DNA from: Enterococcus hulanensis
GTDB taxonomy: Bacteria; Bacillota; Bacilli; Lactobacillales; Enterococcaceae
Reading direction: 5' to 3'
NCBI RefSeq assembly: GCF_005405485.1
Contig: NZ_BJED01000017.1
Span: 1-64,000, forward strand
DNA: 64,000 bases
In this document: positions 25,311-33,426 of the stretch, piece by piece
Layout of the letters: the number at the start of each line of letters is the position of its first letter
Numbering within the stretch: the first letter of the stretch is position 1
Program-made: the position numbers and the translations under genes
Notes under the pieces: generated by a model
Told to the model about the DNA's origin: nothing
Database searches by the model: none
What the model saw: only the letters and a program-made list of their open reading frames with translations

Positions 25311-26411
25311 TTAGAAGATTTGAATATCTTCCAGATTAATATCGTCTTCTTCTTTTTCAACGTGCATCGCTTCATCTTCTTCTGTAACATTTTTCTTGAT
25401 GACTGCCAATACGACAGCCGTTACAACTACATTGACAAGAATCGCGATCACCCCTGCCCATGGTCTCGACATGGTCGGGATCATCAAGACTCCGCCAAAC
25501 GGTACGGTCGCATCTGCACCTAAGATCATGGTAGTTGCTCCGCCGGCAAAACCGCCGATCGCTGTTGCGACAACACCGCGCACAATATCATTCATGACTA
25601 ACGGAATGACCCCTTCAACGATGTTAATGACACCCATCGGTACCGCTGATTTCAATGTTTCGACTTCCAGTTTTGTATAAATATTTTTTCCGAACAGCTT
25701 CGCGATAAAGAAGGCTAAGCCAAAACCAATCGGTGTTGCAGTATTAACTAACTGTAAAGCAGTGATCGGGCCATTCAAGCCTTCCGCCTGCATCGTCAAG
25801 ACAAAAGCGAAAACGGTTTTGTTGATGGGACCGCCATAATCGACACCACTTAATAAACCAATCACACCACCAAAGACTAATAATGAAGAATTGCCTAAAC
25901 CATCTAAAAAGTTTGTTAATAGTGAAGTCAGTGCTGCGATCGGTGCGCCAATGATATACACCATGATCAAGCCGCCGATGATTGATGTTAGAAATGGAAT
26001 GATCAGCGTTGGCATCAAGCCTTTCGCCCAATTTGGCAGTTTCACATATTTTAAAATTGCTACTACTAGATAACCTGCTAAGTAACCGCCTAAAATTCCG
26101 CCGATAAAACCAGCGCCGATGGCATTGGCCGTCAGTCCAATAATAAAACCGGGAGCGATCCCTGGTTTGCCGCCGATAGAAAATGAGATCCCCGTCGCGA
26201 TCACAACCGGCAGCAGGCCTAAGCCTTTACCGCCCATCGTTGCCAAAGCATCCCAAATCGTAAACTTGCCTTGCACCAATGCATCCTGACTTGAACCGCC
26301 AAAGGCCATCCCGATGGCGATCAAGAAGCCGGCACCGCAGACGATCGGAATCAAATATGAGATCGCCGTTAGTAAATGCCCTTTAAGATTTAACTCTTTA
26401 ATTTTTTTCAT
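25311..26411 (-). CDS. PTS EIIC component, fructose family
   Basis: A 366-residue membrane channel with about nine hydrophobic segments; GHLLTAISYLIPIVCGAGF near the N-terminus and PGIAPGFIIG are characteristic of fructose-family EIIC. GGAGGAAGAAAA before the inner Met sets the start, 13 bases after the EIIA stop; the frame extends 69 bases further upstream but overlaps EIIA. The tail (VEKEEDDINLEDIQIF) is acidic. With AlsE the probable substrate is D-allulose or a related ketose. Confidence 0.88.
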   Translation of the reverse strand: MKKIKELNLKGHLLTAISYLIPIVCGAGFLIAIGMAFGGSSQDALVQGKFTIWDALATMGGKGLGLLPVVIATGISFSIGGKPGIAPGFIIGLTANAIGAGFIGGILGGYLAGYLVVAILKYVKLPNWAKGLMPTLIIPFLTSIIGGLIMVYIIGAPIAALTSLLTNFLDGLGNSSLLVFGGVIGLLSGVDYGGPINKTVFAFVLTMQAEGLNGPITALQLVNTATPIGFGLAFFIAKLFGKNIYTKLEVETLKSAVPMGVINIVEGVIPLVMNDIVRGVVATAIGGFAGGATTMILGADATVPFGGVLMIPTMSRPWAGVIAILVNVVVTAVVLAVIKKNVTEEDEAMHVEKEEDDINLEDIQIF

Positions 26412-26424
26412 TTTTCTTCCTCCA

Positions 26425-26874
26425 TTAAGCGAATGCTTCAACAACATCTTCTGGCTTTTTCGCCTGCAACAGATTACCAACTACTTCATCGTTTCCTAGT
26501 TTTCTGGCAAAAAGCGACAATAGTTTTAGATGATTGGTCGCACCGTCATTGTCATTTCCCACCGCAAAAAGAATGATCCCCTTCACGCCTTTGCCGTCTA
26601 ATGTTTCCCAAGGGATCTCCTCTTGATTAATCCCGATTGCTACGCCGACTTTATTGACGAAGGAGCTTTTTCCATGAGGAATGGCAATATAATTTCCAAT
26701 GCCCGTTTGACCTTCCGCCTCCCGCGCATAGATATCTTTGATAAATCCTTCTACTTCTGAAATATAGCCATTGTCCAACAACTGGTTTGCCAAATCCTTC
26801 AAAGCCTCATCCTTGGTTTTGACCGTCATATTGGTTTTGACAATATCTAAATCCACAATGTCCTTTACTTCCAT
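26425..26874 (-). CDS. PTS EIIA component, fructose family
   Basis: A 149-residue phosphocarrier with the phosphorylated His67 in YIAIPHGKS, receiving phosphate from HPr and passing it to the EIIB at 27040-27357. It starts behind TAGGAGG. Between EIIB and this gene lies a complete copy of the 155-bp repeat, which fills the gap. The other EIIA gene at 27361-27783 differs clearly and probably serves the regulator. Confidence 0.88.
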   Translation of the reverse strand: MEVKDIVDLDIVKTNMTVKTKDEALKDLANQLLDNGYISEVEGFIKDIYAREAEGQTGIGNYIAIPHGKSSFVNKVGVAIGINQEEIPWETLDGKGVKGIILFAVGNDNDGATNHLKLLSLFARKLGNDEVVGNLLQAKKPEDVVEAFA

Positions 26875-26893
26875 CTCAATTCCTCCTATTTCG

Positions 26894-27040
26894 AACGAAC
26901 GTACTCATTTTTCAAAAGGAGAAAAATGAATTCGATCCTCACTACGAATATCATTCCGCTAAACTTTTCACTCGCCATCCTTAAAAAAACGGCTGTTTGC
27001 AGTAATTCTTTTTGAACTGCGAAAAGCGGAACTGACATCC
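26894..27040 (-). repeat. Single copy of the 155-bp intergenic repeat (locus A)
   Basis: On the minus strand it begins with GTCAGTTCCGCTTTTCGCAG right after the EIIB stop codon. It contains TTTAGCGGAATGATATTCGTA and ends with the hairpin CATTTTTC / GAAAAATG (26906-26928), just before the EIIA ribosome site. It is oriented with the operon and shares all three boxes of the repeats at 29415, 32945 and 44575. Confidence 0.75.
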
Positions 27041-27357
27041 TAAGCCTTCTGGGCAACAACCTCTTGGGCTTTTTCGATCAATTTGTTAGGTGACTTCACG
27101 GCAATTTCGGTAGGTACTTGAATGATCCGCTTACCGTCAAAACGTTCCCGTCCCGAAATTTTTACATCGACTGCTAAAATCACAATATCGGCTTGATCGA
27201 TTTCTTCTTGTGTCAATTCATTTTCGATACCGATCGTTCCCTGTGTTTCGACTTTCATTTCACAACCCGCTTTTTTTGCGGCGTTTTCTAATTTTTCTTG
27301 TGCGATGTAGGTATGGGCGATTCCCACTGTACATGCTGCGACTCCAACGATTTTCAT
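27040..27357 (-). CDS. PTS EIIB component, fructose family
   Basis: A 105-residue phosphocarrier with the phosphorylated Cys9 in VAACTVGIAHTY, the standard fructose-EIIB active loop. It accepts phosphate from EIIA and gives it to the sugar in EIIC. Separate EIIA, EIIB and EIIC genes, rather than the usual fused FruA, define this operon. It starts three bases after the preceding EIIA-type gene. Confidence 0.9.
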   Translation of the reverse strand: MKIVGVAACTVGIAHTYIAQEKLENAAKKAGCEMKVETQGTIGIENELTQEEIDQADIVILAVDVKISGRERFDGKRIIQVPTEIAVKSPNKLIEKAQEVVAQKA

Positions 27358-27360
27358 AAT

Positions 27361-27783
27361 TTATTCCTCCAATTTTTGGTAAAAAAGCTCTACATTTTCA
27401 ATATTCAGTAATTCCTCGAGAAAAGCCTCATCGGCTAAGCGCCGGGTGAACTGTGCGATTTTCTTTTTAACTTCCTGACTTTCGCCGCTTTTCAATAAAA
27501 TTGTAATCACGAGTTGAACTTGCGGTGTTTCTTCGTCAAAATCGATCGCTTCTGCTAAGCGGACAATCAAGATTTGACTCTGCTTGATTTTTGGACTCTC
27601 TAAATGCGGCAGGATCACATGCTCTGCGATCATCGTGTTGCCGACCTTTTCCCGCTGCTGTAAAAGTGCGATCAGCTCCTGTGCTTCAGCCCGATTGGCA
27701 AAATCTGCGATAAAGCGCTGAATTTGATTTCTGTCTGTTAATGGTTGGTTTAAATAGACAGTGAAAAAATTATCGTTCATCAT
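27361..27783 (-). CDS. EIIA-type protein, detached domain of the PRD regulator?
   Basis: A 140-residue EIIA of the fructose/mannitol type with the His in VILPHLESPKIK. It begins with ATG ATG behind GAGG and overlaps the end of the PRD regulator by 14 bases in another frame. LicR/MtlR-type regulators normally carry such an EIIA as their C-terminal domain; here the regulator stops exactly before it. It may therefore be the regulator's sensory EIIA made as a separate subunit, while the EIIA at 26425-26874 serves transport. The split is seen; the role is inference. Confidence 0.7.
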   Translation of the reverse strand: MMNDNFFTVYLNQPLTDRNQIQRFIADFANRAEAQELIALLQQREKVGNTMIAEHVILPHLESPKIKQSQILIVRLAEAIDFDEETPQVQLVITILLKSGESQEVKKKIAQFTRRLADEAFLEELLNIENVELFYQKLEE

Positions 27784-29257
27784 AGATCGCCTCGATTTTC
27801 TTTTGTAGTCGGTTCTGATCGTCGCGGGTAAACATCGCACTCACCAGTAAAGATGGGATCGGGATCGTATCACTGACACTGATCGTCGTTAAGATCAAAT
27901 CGATTCCCGGATATTTTTCCGTGAAGCGTTTGGCATCTCTTGAAGCCACCACATCGACGATCTCCAATTCAGGAAATTTCTTCTCGATCTTGACCCGTAA
28001 CAGTTCCGAAGTGCCGACGCCCGTCGTACACATAATCACCGTACGGATCGGTAATTGATTGGTCTCGATGATCCGGGCAAAATACAACGTAATAAATCCA
28101 TTTTCATCTTCATTGATCCTCGACAATTCAAAACGCTGACTCACTTCATCAGAAACATCACTGACATCTGCAAAAATTGCTTCATAGGTCATTTTGATCT
28201 GATCCAGCAAGCTATTTTTTACGTGAATCCCATGTTCCAAGCGATTGATCATCGGCTTGATATGATTGGCTAAATCAAGAAAGATCGAATCCCCTTTGAT
28301 CGGGATATTCAACCGTTGGCCCATACCATCCAGATAGGTATTCGTGATCTCAACGACCCTTGAAGAAAATTTCGTTACTTTACTCAAGGAGCCCTGCATT
28401 CGTGAAGAGGCCAAATATTGATAAAGATAGTAAACCTCTGACTCTGGCAGCTCGTTGTGCAAGTAATTCTCCACATTTATGATCGCGGCTTTGGCAACCT
28501 GATAAAGAGCCGTGTCCTGCTCCAAGCGTTCCTGCTCTTTTTTAGAAAGCGGACTCATTTCTTCGTTCGGCAGTTTACGGATCTTACGTAAACGACTGAT
28601 TAAAATATATAAATGAGTAAAAATATTGACGTTGTATGGATACGGGATCGTCAGCTGCAATTGTTTTTCGATCAATTTCAGCTGATCCAAAATGAACAAT
28701 ACATCGTAGTTATTGAAGTTCAATTCAGAATTATTCTTCAGTTCGTCGATCTCAATGATGTTGTGCATCTGGATCAAATCCGCGATCGCACGACGAATAT
28801 TGGCTTCTTTTCCTAAAACAGCTAATGTCCGCTGCTTGCGTTCCAGTTTCAACTCGTAGCGCTGCAAATGCTCCGCGATGAGCTGCTCATCGCTGAAGAT
28901 AACCGACTCGCCAACATAATAATCCTCAAACAAGTCATAAACACTCTTCGCATTAGGCGATGAAAGTAATAATTCCTCCGTCACCCGATTTCTGCGCTCT
29001 TGTGGTGAATATTGACTGTGCTGGCTGGGTTGGACATTTGTCTGATTGATATATTTCTCGTAGTTTAATTTGTAGCCTCGCCCCTTTTCTGACTGGATCA
29101 GTCCTTCGCCATGTGTTTCGTTGATTTTTTTGATTAGGCGATAAATGGTCTTCTGCGAAGTTCCTAGGTGCTCCGCCAATTCATCGGACGTGATATAATC
29201 ATGTCGTTTCGTTAGAAGTAGTAACAGCCTTTGTTCACGATTTTTCTTTGCTCCCAT
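27770..29257 (-). CDS. PRD-type transcriptional activator (LicR/MtlR-like, EIIA-less)
   Basis: A 495-residue DNA-binding regulator: N-terminal HTH (ITSDELAEHLGTSQKTIYRLIKK cut short, residues about 20-45), a middle region, a PTS regulation domain at about 275-390, and a EIIB-like domain at the end with Cys in TVIMCTTGVGTSELL. Phosphorylation of the PRD by HPr and of the EIIB cysteine normally controls activity. The C-terminal EIIA of full-length LicR/MtlR is missing and is encoded by the next gene. ATG chosen for GGGGAGG nine bases upstream. First gene of the operon it should activate. Confidence 0.8.
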   Translation of the reverse strand: MGAKKNREQRLLLLLTKRHDYITSDELAEHLGTSQKTIYRLIKKINETHGEGLIQSEKGRGYKLNYEKYINQTNVQPSQHSQYSPQERRNRVTEELLLSSPNAKSVYDLFEDYYVGESVIFSDEQLIAEHLQRYELKLERKQRTLAVLGKEANIRRAIADLIQMHNIIEIDELKNNSELNFNNYDVLFILDQLKLIEKQLQLTIPYPYNVNIFTHLYILISRLRKIRKLPNEEMSPLSKKEQERLEQDTALYQVAKAAIINVENYLHNELPESEVYYLYQYLASSRMQGSLSKVTKFSSRVVEITNTYLDGMGQRLNIPIKGDSIFLDLANHIKPMINRLEHGIHVKNSLLDQIKMTYEAIFADVSDVSDEVSQRFELSRINEDENGFITLYFARIIETNQLPIRTVIMCTTGVGTSELLRVKIEKKFPELEIVDVVASRDAKRFTEKYPGIDLILTTISVSDTIPIPSLLVSAMFTRDDQNRLQKKIEAIYDER

Positions 29258-29284
29258 GGCTATCAACCTCCCCTTCTTGTTTTT

Positions 29285-29337
29285 ATCATAACCTGTCAGA
29301 AAGAAAACGCTTCACTTGGTTTTGACCGTTGCAACGG
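29285..29337 (-). promoter_or_regulatory. Activator-type promoter with 12-bp palindrome before the PRD operon
   Basis: A -10-like TATGAT (29285-29290, minus) has no good -35. The perfect palindrome CCGTTGCAACGG (29326-29337) is centred about 44 bases upstream of it, where an activator would sit. It is a natural candidate for the PRD regulator's own site. Confidence 0.45.
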
Positions 29338-29346
29338 ACAAAAAAT

Positions 29347-29383
29347 AAAAGCCTTCCTCTCCATTATAGTCAGGAAGCCTTTA
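29347..29383. terminator. Hairpin with T-run upstream of the PRD operon
   Basis: AAGGCTTCCT and AGGAAGGCTT pair with one mismatch; on the minus strand TTTATTTTTT follows. It would isolate the PRD operon from the repeat region upstream. Confidence 0.6.
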
Positions 29384-29414
29384 ATAAGTAGTAAATGTTA
29401 GGATAAATCATAGC

Positions 29415-29736
29415 GTTCATTGTTAACTAAAAAATGTAGAAATGGCAGTTGCCTCTTTTTAATAGAACTCATTTTTCGGTGCGCATACCATTCCGCTAAA
29501 CTGCTCGGCATCTAGTTTAGTGGAAAACCGTTAGTTTCGATCGACTAATATTAATAAACTGGGAAAACTGGAACTGGCAGCTACCTCGACTTCACTGATT
29601 GTATTTTTCTAAAAAACAGAAAAATACTTTTATTTTCGGTGCACATACGATCCAACTATACTTTTTGCTCCCTAATTAGTTGTACTTGCAAGATAATCTT
29701 TTTGAACAAAGTAAACTGGGAAAAGTTGGACTCGCA
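29415..29736 (-). repeat. Two diverged copies of the 155-bp repeat plus a remnant (locus B)
   Basis: Minus strand: the first copy starts at about 29736 (GAGTCCAACTTTTCCCAG), has TAGTTGGATCGTATGTGCA and a hairpin TATTTTTC/GAAAAATA at 29601-29627. The second starts near 29580 (GCCAGTTCCAGTTTTCCCAG) and has TTTAGCGGAATGGTATGCG with a decayed hairpin; a third 5' box remnant follows. Orientation matches the PRD operon downstream. Confidence 0.7.
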
Positions 29737-29739
29737 AAT

Positions 29740-29770
29740 AAGCGTGAGACTTTTTTTTCGTCTCACGCTT
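29740..29770 (-). terminator. Terminator of the LemA-TPM operon
   Basis: AAGCGTGAGAC (29740-29750) pairs with GTCTCACGCTT (29760-29770). The T-run on the minus side is weak (TTATTTG), but the stem is perfect. Confidence 0.7.
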
Positions 29771-29787
29771 GCTTGTATTTTATTCAA

Positions 29788-31098
29788 TTACCAGCCGCCT
29801 GATGCGCCGCCACCGCCGGATGAACCGCCGCCGAAGCCGCCCCAAGAGGAGCCGCCGCCACCTGATCTGCTGTCATTATCCCAATTGCTGGAATTATAAT
29901 TCGACGCCAAGTACGCTGTCGTTAATACATCGCCGTTACCGGAATATAAGGTATCGCCGATCAATATACGGCCGAACATTTTCTTTTCAGCCGAAGGGTT
30001 TCTTAGCAATCTTCCTTGGATGATTGCCCGTTTGATTCCTTTTACAGACATCCCGATCAATAAGCCGCTTAACAAAATTTGGTAAAGCTCTGTGTGTTTA
30101 ATTTTCCGTTGAAACTCTTCTTCACCGGTGATAGAAGCTGTTTCTGACTGATATTTTTTGTAGTTCTCTTTTAGGAAAACGCGTGCTCGTAAAAGATTGA
30201 CTACTAATAACAGACTGACGAAGAACAGCAGGCCTAAGACTACCATACCAGTCCAGTGAAAGAACATCAGCTGTGTCCGTGAACTCTTGACCTTTTTGAT
30301 CTGTGAATCTACCAAGGCCGTCTTCGTATTCATGATCGCGAACACTTCATCCAAGACCTGATTGACACCCTTGTCATAATCTTCATCCTTGAAGGCTTCT
30401 ACCACATCATCGTCATTAATGATGTCATCTGCCTTCCCGTCAGGAATCAGACCTTCCAAGCCATAGCCTACTTCCAAACGAAATTCTCGTTCGTCTAAAG
30501 CAACCAAGTACAAGACACCATTGTTCTCATTCTTATCACCGATCCCCAATTGATTAAAGATCGTATTGGCATAAGATTCAATATCTTCTCCTCGAGGCAA
30601 TTCTGGAATAGTGACCACTACAAACTGTGCGCCGTTAGTGCTGGCGGCTAATTGTTTGTTTAACTGATAAATTTTCTCCTTTGTCTTCTGACTAAGCATC
30701 TTGGCGTTATCAGATACAAAGATATTATTTTTATTGATGGTCAAATGACCGTCGGAACCTTCGATCGCCACATCATAATTATTGGCTTTTTTAGGATATT
30801 CCTTCAAATTCGCCAAATTATCATTCATCGTCGTTTTGAAGGATTGACTAACCGTGACTTTTTTACCAGACAAAATATCTTCACGTTCTTGGTCTAAGGT
30901 AGTCAGCTGCTGATCGTAAACCTCTTTTTTATCGTTGTAGCTGTTACTTGTAAAGAGATTGAACAATCCGAATCCGCTGACCAGCATCACAACCACTAAA
31001 ATTATGGAAAAGCCCCCATTGCGTTTGCGTACCTTACGATAATTCTCAACGACCTCTTGATGGAGCTGTTTCCCTGAAGTACGCTGTTCCCTTTTCAT
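29788..31098 (-). CDS. TPM-domain membrane protein (YgcG-like)
   Basis: A 436-residue protein with a first membrane segment at about 30-50 and an extracytoplasmic TPM domain at about 85-210 (NAKMLSQKTKEKIYQLNKQ, FVVVTIPELPRGEDIESYA, LGIGDKNENNGVLYLVALD). A second membrane segment follows near 275-297, then a cytosolic part, and it ends in a Gly/Ser-rich tail finishing GGASGGW. TPM proteins pair with LemA, as here (gap 15 bases). Their role is unsettled; some have phosphatase activity, others assist photosystem repair. Start choice between GTG 31107 and ATG 31098 is uncertain. Confidence 0.75.
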   Translation of the reverse strand: MKREQRTSGKQLHQEVVENYRKVRKRNGGFSIILVVVMLVSGFGLFNLFTSNSYNDKKEVYDQQLTTLDQEREDILSGKKVTVSQSFKTTMNDNLANLKEYPKKANNYDVAIEGSDGHLTINKNNIFVSDNAKMLSQKTKEKIYQLNKQLAASTNGAQFVVVTIPELPRGEDIESYANTIFNQLGIGDKNENNGVLYLVALDEREFRLEVGYGLEGLIPDGKADDIINDDDVVEAFKDEDYDKGVNQVLDEVFAIMNTKTALVDSQIKKVKSSRTQLMFFHWTGMVVLGLLFFVSLLLVVNLLRARVFLKENYKKYQSETASITGEEEFQRKIKHTELYQILLSGLLIGMSVKGIKRAIIQGRLLRNPSAEKKMFGRILIGDTLYSGNGDVLTTAYLASNYNSSNWDNDSRSGGGGSSWGGFGGGSSGGGGASGGW

Positions 31099-31113
31099 CT
31101 TCCTCACCCATTC

Positions 31114-31686
31114 TTATTCAAAGCTGACATCTGGCACTTCTTTTGCCTTATCGTCGGCTTTGAAGTTCGCCTTTTTCTCAAAGCCTAAAACTTTCGCTGC
31201 CATGTTTTTAGGGAAACGAACCAAGCTTTGATTGTAATCATTGACCTGTTCGATATAGTTTTTCCGTTCAACTGAAATGCGGTTTTCTGTACCTTCTAAC
31301 TGCACCATCAACGTTTTGACATTTTCATTTGAAGCCAGTGTCGGATAATTTTCCTGAATAACATTTACCATTGTGCCTAAGCTTTGTTCAATTTGATTAT
31401 TCGCGTCATTTTTCTCAGCCGGTGTCTTCGCGCTATTGTAAGCCTTCCGCGCATCGGTAATTTCTTTGACGATCTTTTCCTCATGATTCATGCTGCCTTT
31501 AACACTGTTCACCAGATTTGGAATCAAGTCTGCCCGCCGCTGCATCACATTTTCCACTTGCGACCATTTTGCATCCACGTTGTTTTCTGCTGAAGCCAAT
31601 GAGTTATATGTCGTTATTAAATATGCTCCGATTGCCAGAGCGATGACGACAATCCCAACAATGATACCTGAACCTCTTCGTTTCAT
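31114..31686 (-). CDS. lemA: LemA-family protein
   Basis: A 190-residue protein with one N-terminal membrane helix (residues 8-28) and a long helical extracytoplasmic part typical of LemA (SLASAENNVDAKWSQVENV, RRADLIPNLVNSVKG, NRISVERKNYIEQVNDYN). Function unknown across bacteria despite wide conservation. The inner Met is used because the upstream extension is basic and unlike the family. It forms a two-gene operon with the TPM protein. Confidence 0.88.
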   Translation of the reverse strand: MKRRGSGIIVGIVVIALAIGAYLITTYNSLASAENNVDAKWSQVENVMQRRADLIPNLVNSVKGSMNHEEKIVKEITDARKAYNSAKTPAEKNDANNQIEQSLGTMVNVIQENYPTLASNENVKTLMVQLEGTENRISVERKNYIEQVNDYNQSLVRFPKNMAAKVLGFEKKANFKADDKAKEVPDVSFE

Positions 31687-31840
31687 TTCTATCCCAACCT
31701 TTTTTCTGATTTTTTTATTCTTTGTGGTTGAGCTAATTATAGCACTCCGGGAAACCTGCACCTCAGACTTTCGACCGATATTTGAGTTAGGTGGTTGACA
31801 GATAATTTCGCTGATTTTTTTCCTTCATATATAGAGATTG

Positions 31841-31884
31841 AAAAAGCCTTCAAACTTTTTTTTAAGAAGTTTGAAAGCTTTTTG
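31841..31884. terminator. Bidirectional terminator
   Basis: AAAAAGC(C)TTCAAACTT pairs with AAGTTTGAA(A)GCTTTTT. It closes the AraC-type gene on minus. Confidence 0.75.
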
Positions 31885-31888
31885 GGTT

Positions 31889-32782
31889 TTAGCTAAAATG
31901 GACAGGTCGTGCTTCGATGTAGCCGCGATAGCCTTGGGGTTCCAACTGGATGCGAGGGGCGTCATTTTCCGCCCATTGGCAATTATTTAACTTAGGATCA
32001 TAATGATTGATCTGCTCGATCACTGCATTGATCGCTTCGTCAAATCGTGCTTCATCATAAGGGTCTCCTTGAAACAGCAGCATCGTACAAGCAGGCAAAT
32101 CGATCATTTCAAAGGCTTCAGGAATGATCCCTTGATAATCAACGGGGACTTCGACTCCTTGCGCATACCTTGATGTTCCGGCTGGCCGCATCGTCTCAGG
32201 CAACCACAATCCTACCGGTTCATACAACGCTTCCTTGATACTGGCAAGAATGCCCCACACATCGCAGCCTGCCTCGCGGGCATATTCGATATAGCTTTCT
32301 GCTTGCTTTCCTCGTAAGAGAATCAGCTTGCGGGTGGGAAAATTAATTAAACGTACATGGAGATTTTTCGATATTGGCGGCAAATCAGCATGCTTTTCTC
32401 CCATTAAATAATAGCTTTCGACAGGATACGGGGTGAATAGTGGGATCGGCGGTGTCTTTTTTTGATAGCTTTTGGGAGTGACACCAAATTGTTTGCGAAA
32501 CGCTCGGGTAAATCCTTCATGAGAATCAAAGACAAAATCCAAGGCCACATCGATCACCCGCAGCTGCTCATCTCGCAAAACCAAAGCCGCCTTCGATAAA
32601 CGCAATTTGCGAATGTATTCGAACGGTGATTTATCCGTGTACTCTTTAAACATTTTGGCACAATGCCACGGCGAATAGCCCGCTTGCTGCGCTAACGCAT
32701 GCAGGGTGATCTCCTCAGCTAAGTTTTCTTCTATATATGTCTGCATCCGAGTGACTGCCGCCGCATGATCTAAATTTGCCAT
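31889..32782 (-). CDS. AraC-family regulator with GyrI-like effector domain
   Basis: A 297-residue regulator: double helix-turn-helix of the AraC type in residues 8-105 (ITLHALAQQAGYSPWHCAKM and DVALDFVFDSHEGFTRAFRK), then a GyrI-like ligand domain from about 130 to the end (LINFPTRKLILLRGKQAES, ending PQGYRGYIEARPVHFS). This is the Rob/SoxS-like domain order with the sensor at the C-terminus. GGAGGG sets the start 45 bases inside the open frame. Target genes unknown; it stands alone. Confidence 0.82.
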   Translation of the reverse strand: MANLDHAAAVTRMQTYIEENLAEEITLHALAQQAGYSPWHCAKMFKEYTDKSPFEYIRKLRLSKAALVLRDEQLRVIDVALDFVFDSHEGFTRAFRKQFGVTPKSYQKKTPPIPLFTPYPVESYYLMGEKHADLPPISKNLHVRLINFPTRKLILLRGKQAESYIEYAREAGCDVWGILASIKEALYEPVGLWLPETMRPAGTSRYAQGVEVPVDYQGIIPEAFEMIDLPACTMLLFQGDPYDEARFDEAINAVIEQINHYDPKLNNCQWAENDAPRIQLEPQGYRGYIEARPVHFS

Positions 32783-32891
32783 AATTTCCCTCCAATTTTT
32801 TCTTACTATGTATACTCGATCCACCAAATCATCACAAGGAAGGTCAAGAAATGCTTTCCAGCCTCTCCTATAATTAGGTTATCAGTTAGCG

Positions 32892-33415
32892 AGAGGTCAG
32901 TCCAACGTTATTAAGCTGATCGATCCAAAAATACTGAGTCAAAAAAGGATGCCAGTTCAACTTTTCACAGTTTATGAGAAATGAGAGGAGAAAATAAGCT
33001 TATCTGAATTACGTCACAAGAATCTAGTTGGATGGTATACGGATGGAAAATCGAACTTATTTTTCCCGAACTTGGAAAAATAAATTCTTTATTATGAAGA
33101 AGGATGCCAGTCCAACTTTTCACAGTTTATGAGAAATGAGAGTAGAAAACAAGCTTATCTGAATTACGTCACAAGAATCTAGTTGGATGGTATACGGATG
33201 GAAAATCGAACTTATTTTTCCCGAACTTGGAAAAATAAATTCTTTATTATGAAGAAGGATGCCAGTCCAACTTTTCACAGTTTTATAAGAAATGAGAGGG
33301 GGAAAATAAGCTTATCTGAATTACGTCACAAGAATCTAGTTGGATGGTATACGGATGGAAAATCGAACTTATTTTTCCTGAACTTGGAAAAATAAATTCT
33401 TTATTATGAAGAAGG
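32892..33415 (+). repeat. Three tandem 155/155/157-bp repeats plus a truncated copy (locus C)
   Basis: Units begin at 32945, 33100 and 33255 (AAGGATGCCAGT) and are almost identical. Each has the 5' box GCCAGTCCAACTTTTCACAG, the box TAGTTGGATGGTATACGG and the hairpin TTATTTTTCC / GGAAAAATAA. A remnant with the first box and a few hairpin bases lies at 32892-32945. The last unit ends in GAAGAAGGAG, which serves as the ribosome site of the M28 peptidase. A unit length not divisible by three argues against coding. Confidence 0.92.
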
Positions 33416-33426
33416 AGTGGAAAAAA

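Noticed and set aside
29300-29314. Cre box (GAAAACGCTTCA) before the PRD operon
   Set aside because: Three mismatches to the cre consensus including the closing CA; too weak to list as a site.
29639-29899. Proline-rich open frame on the plus strand
   Set aside because: It is the antisense of the Gly/Ser-rich tail of the TPM-domain protein.
33183-33395. 70-codon open frame running through the third tandem repeat
   Set aside because: Repeat units are 155 or 157 bases, so the frame is not kept between copies; there is no ribosome site, and the first copies have stops.
32945-33415. CRISPR array
   Set aside because: Units are long, directly adjacent and nearly identical over their whole length, without spacers; no cas genes.
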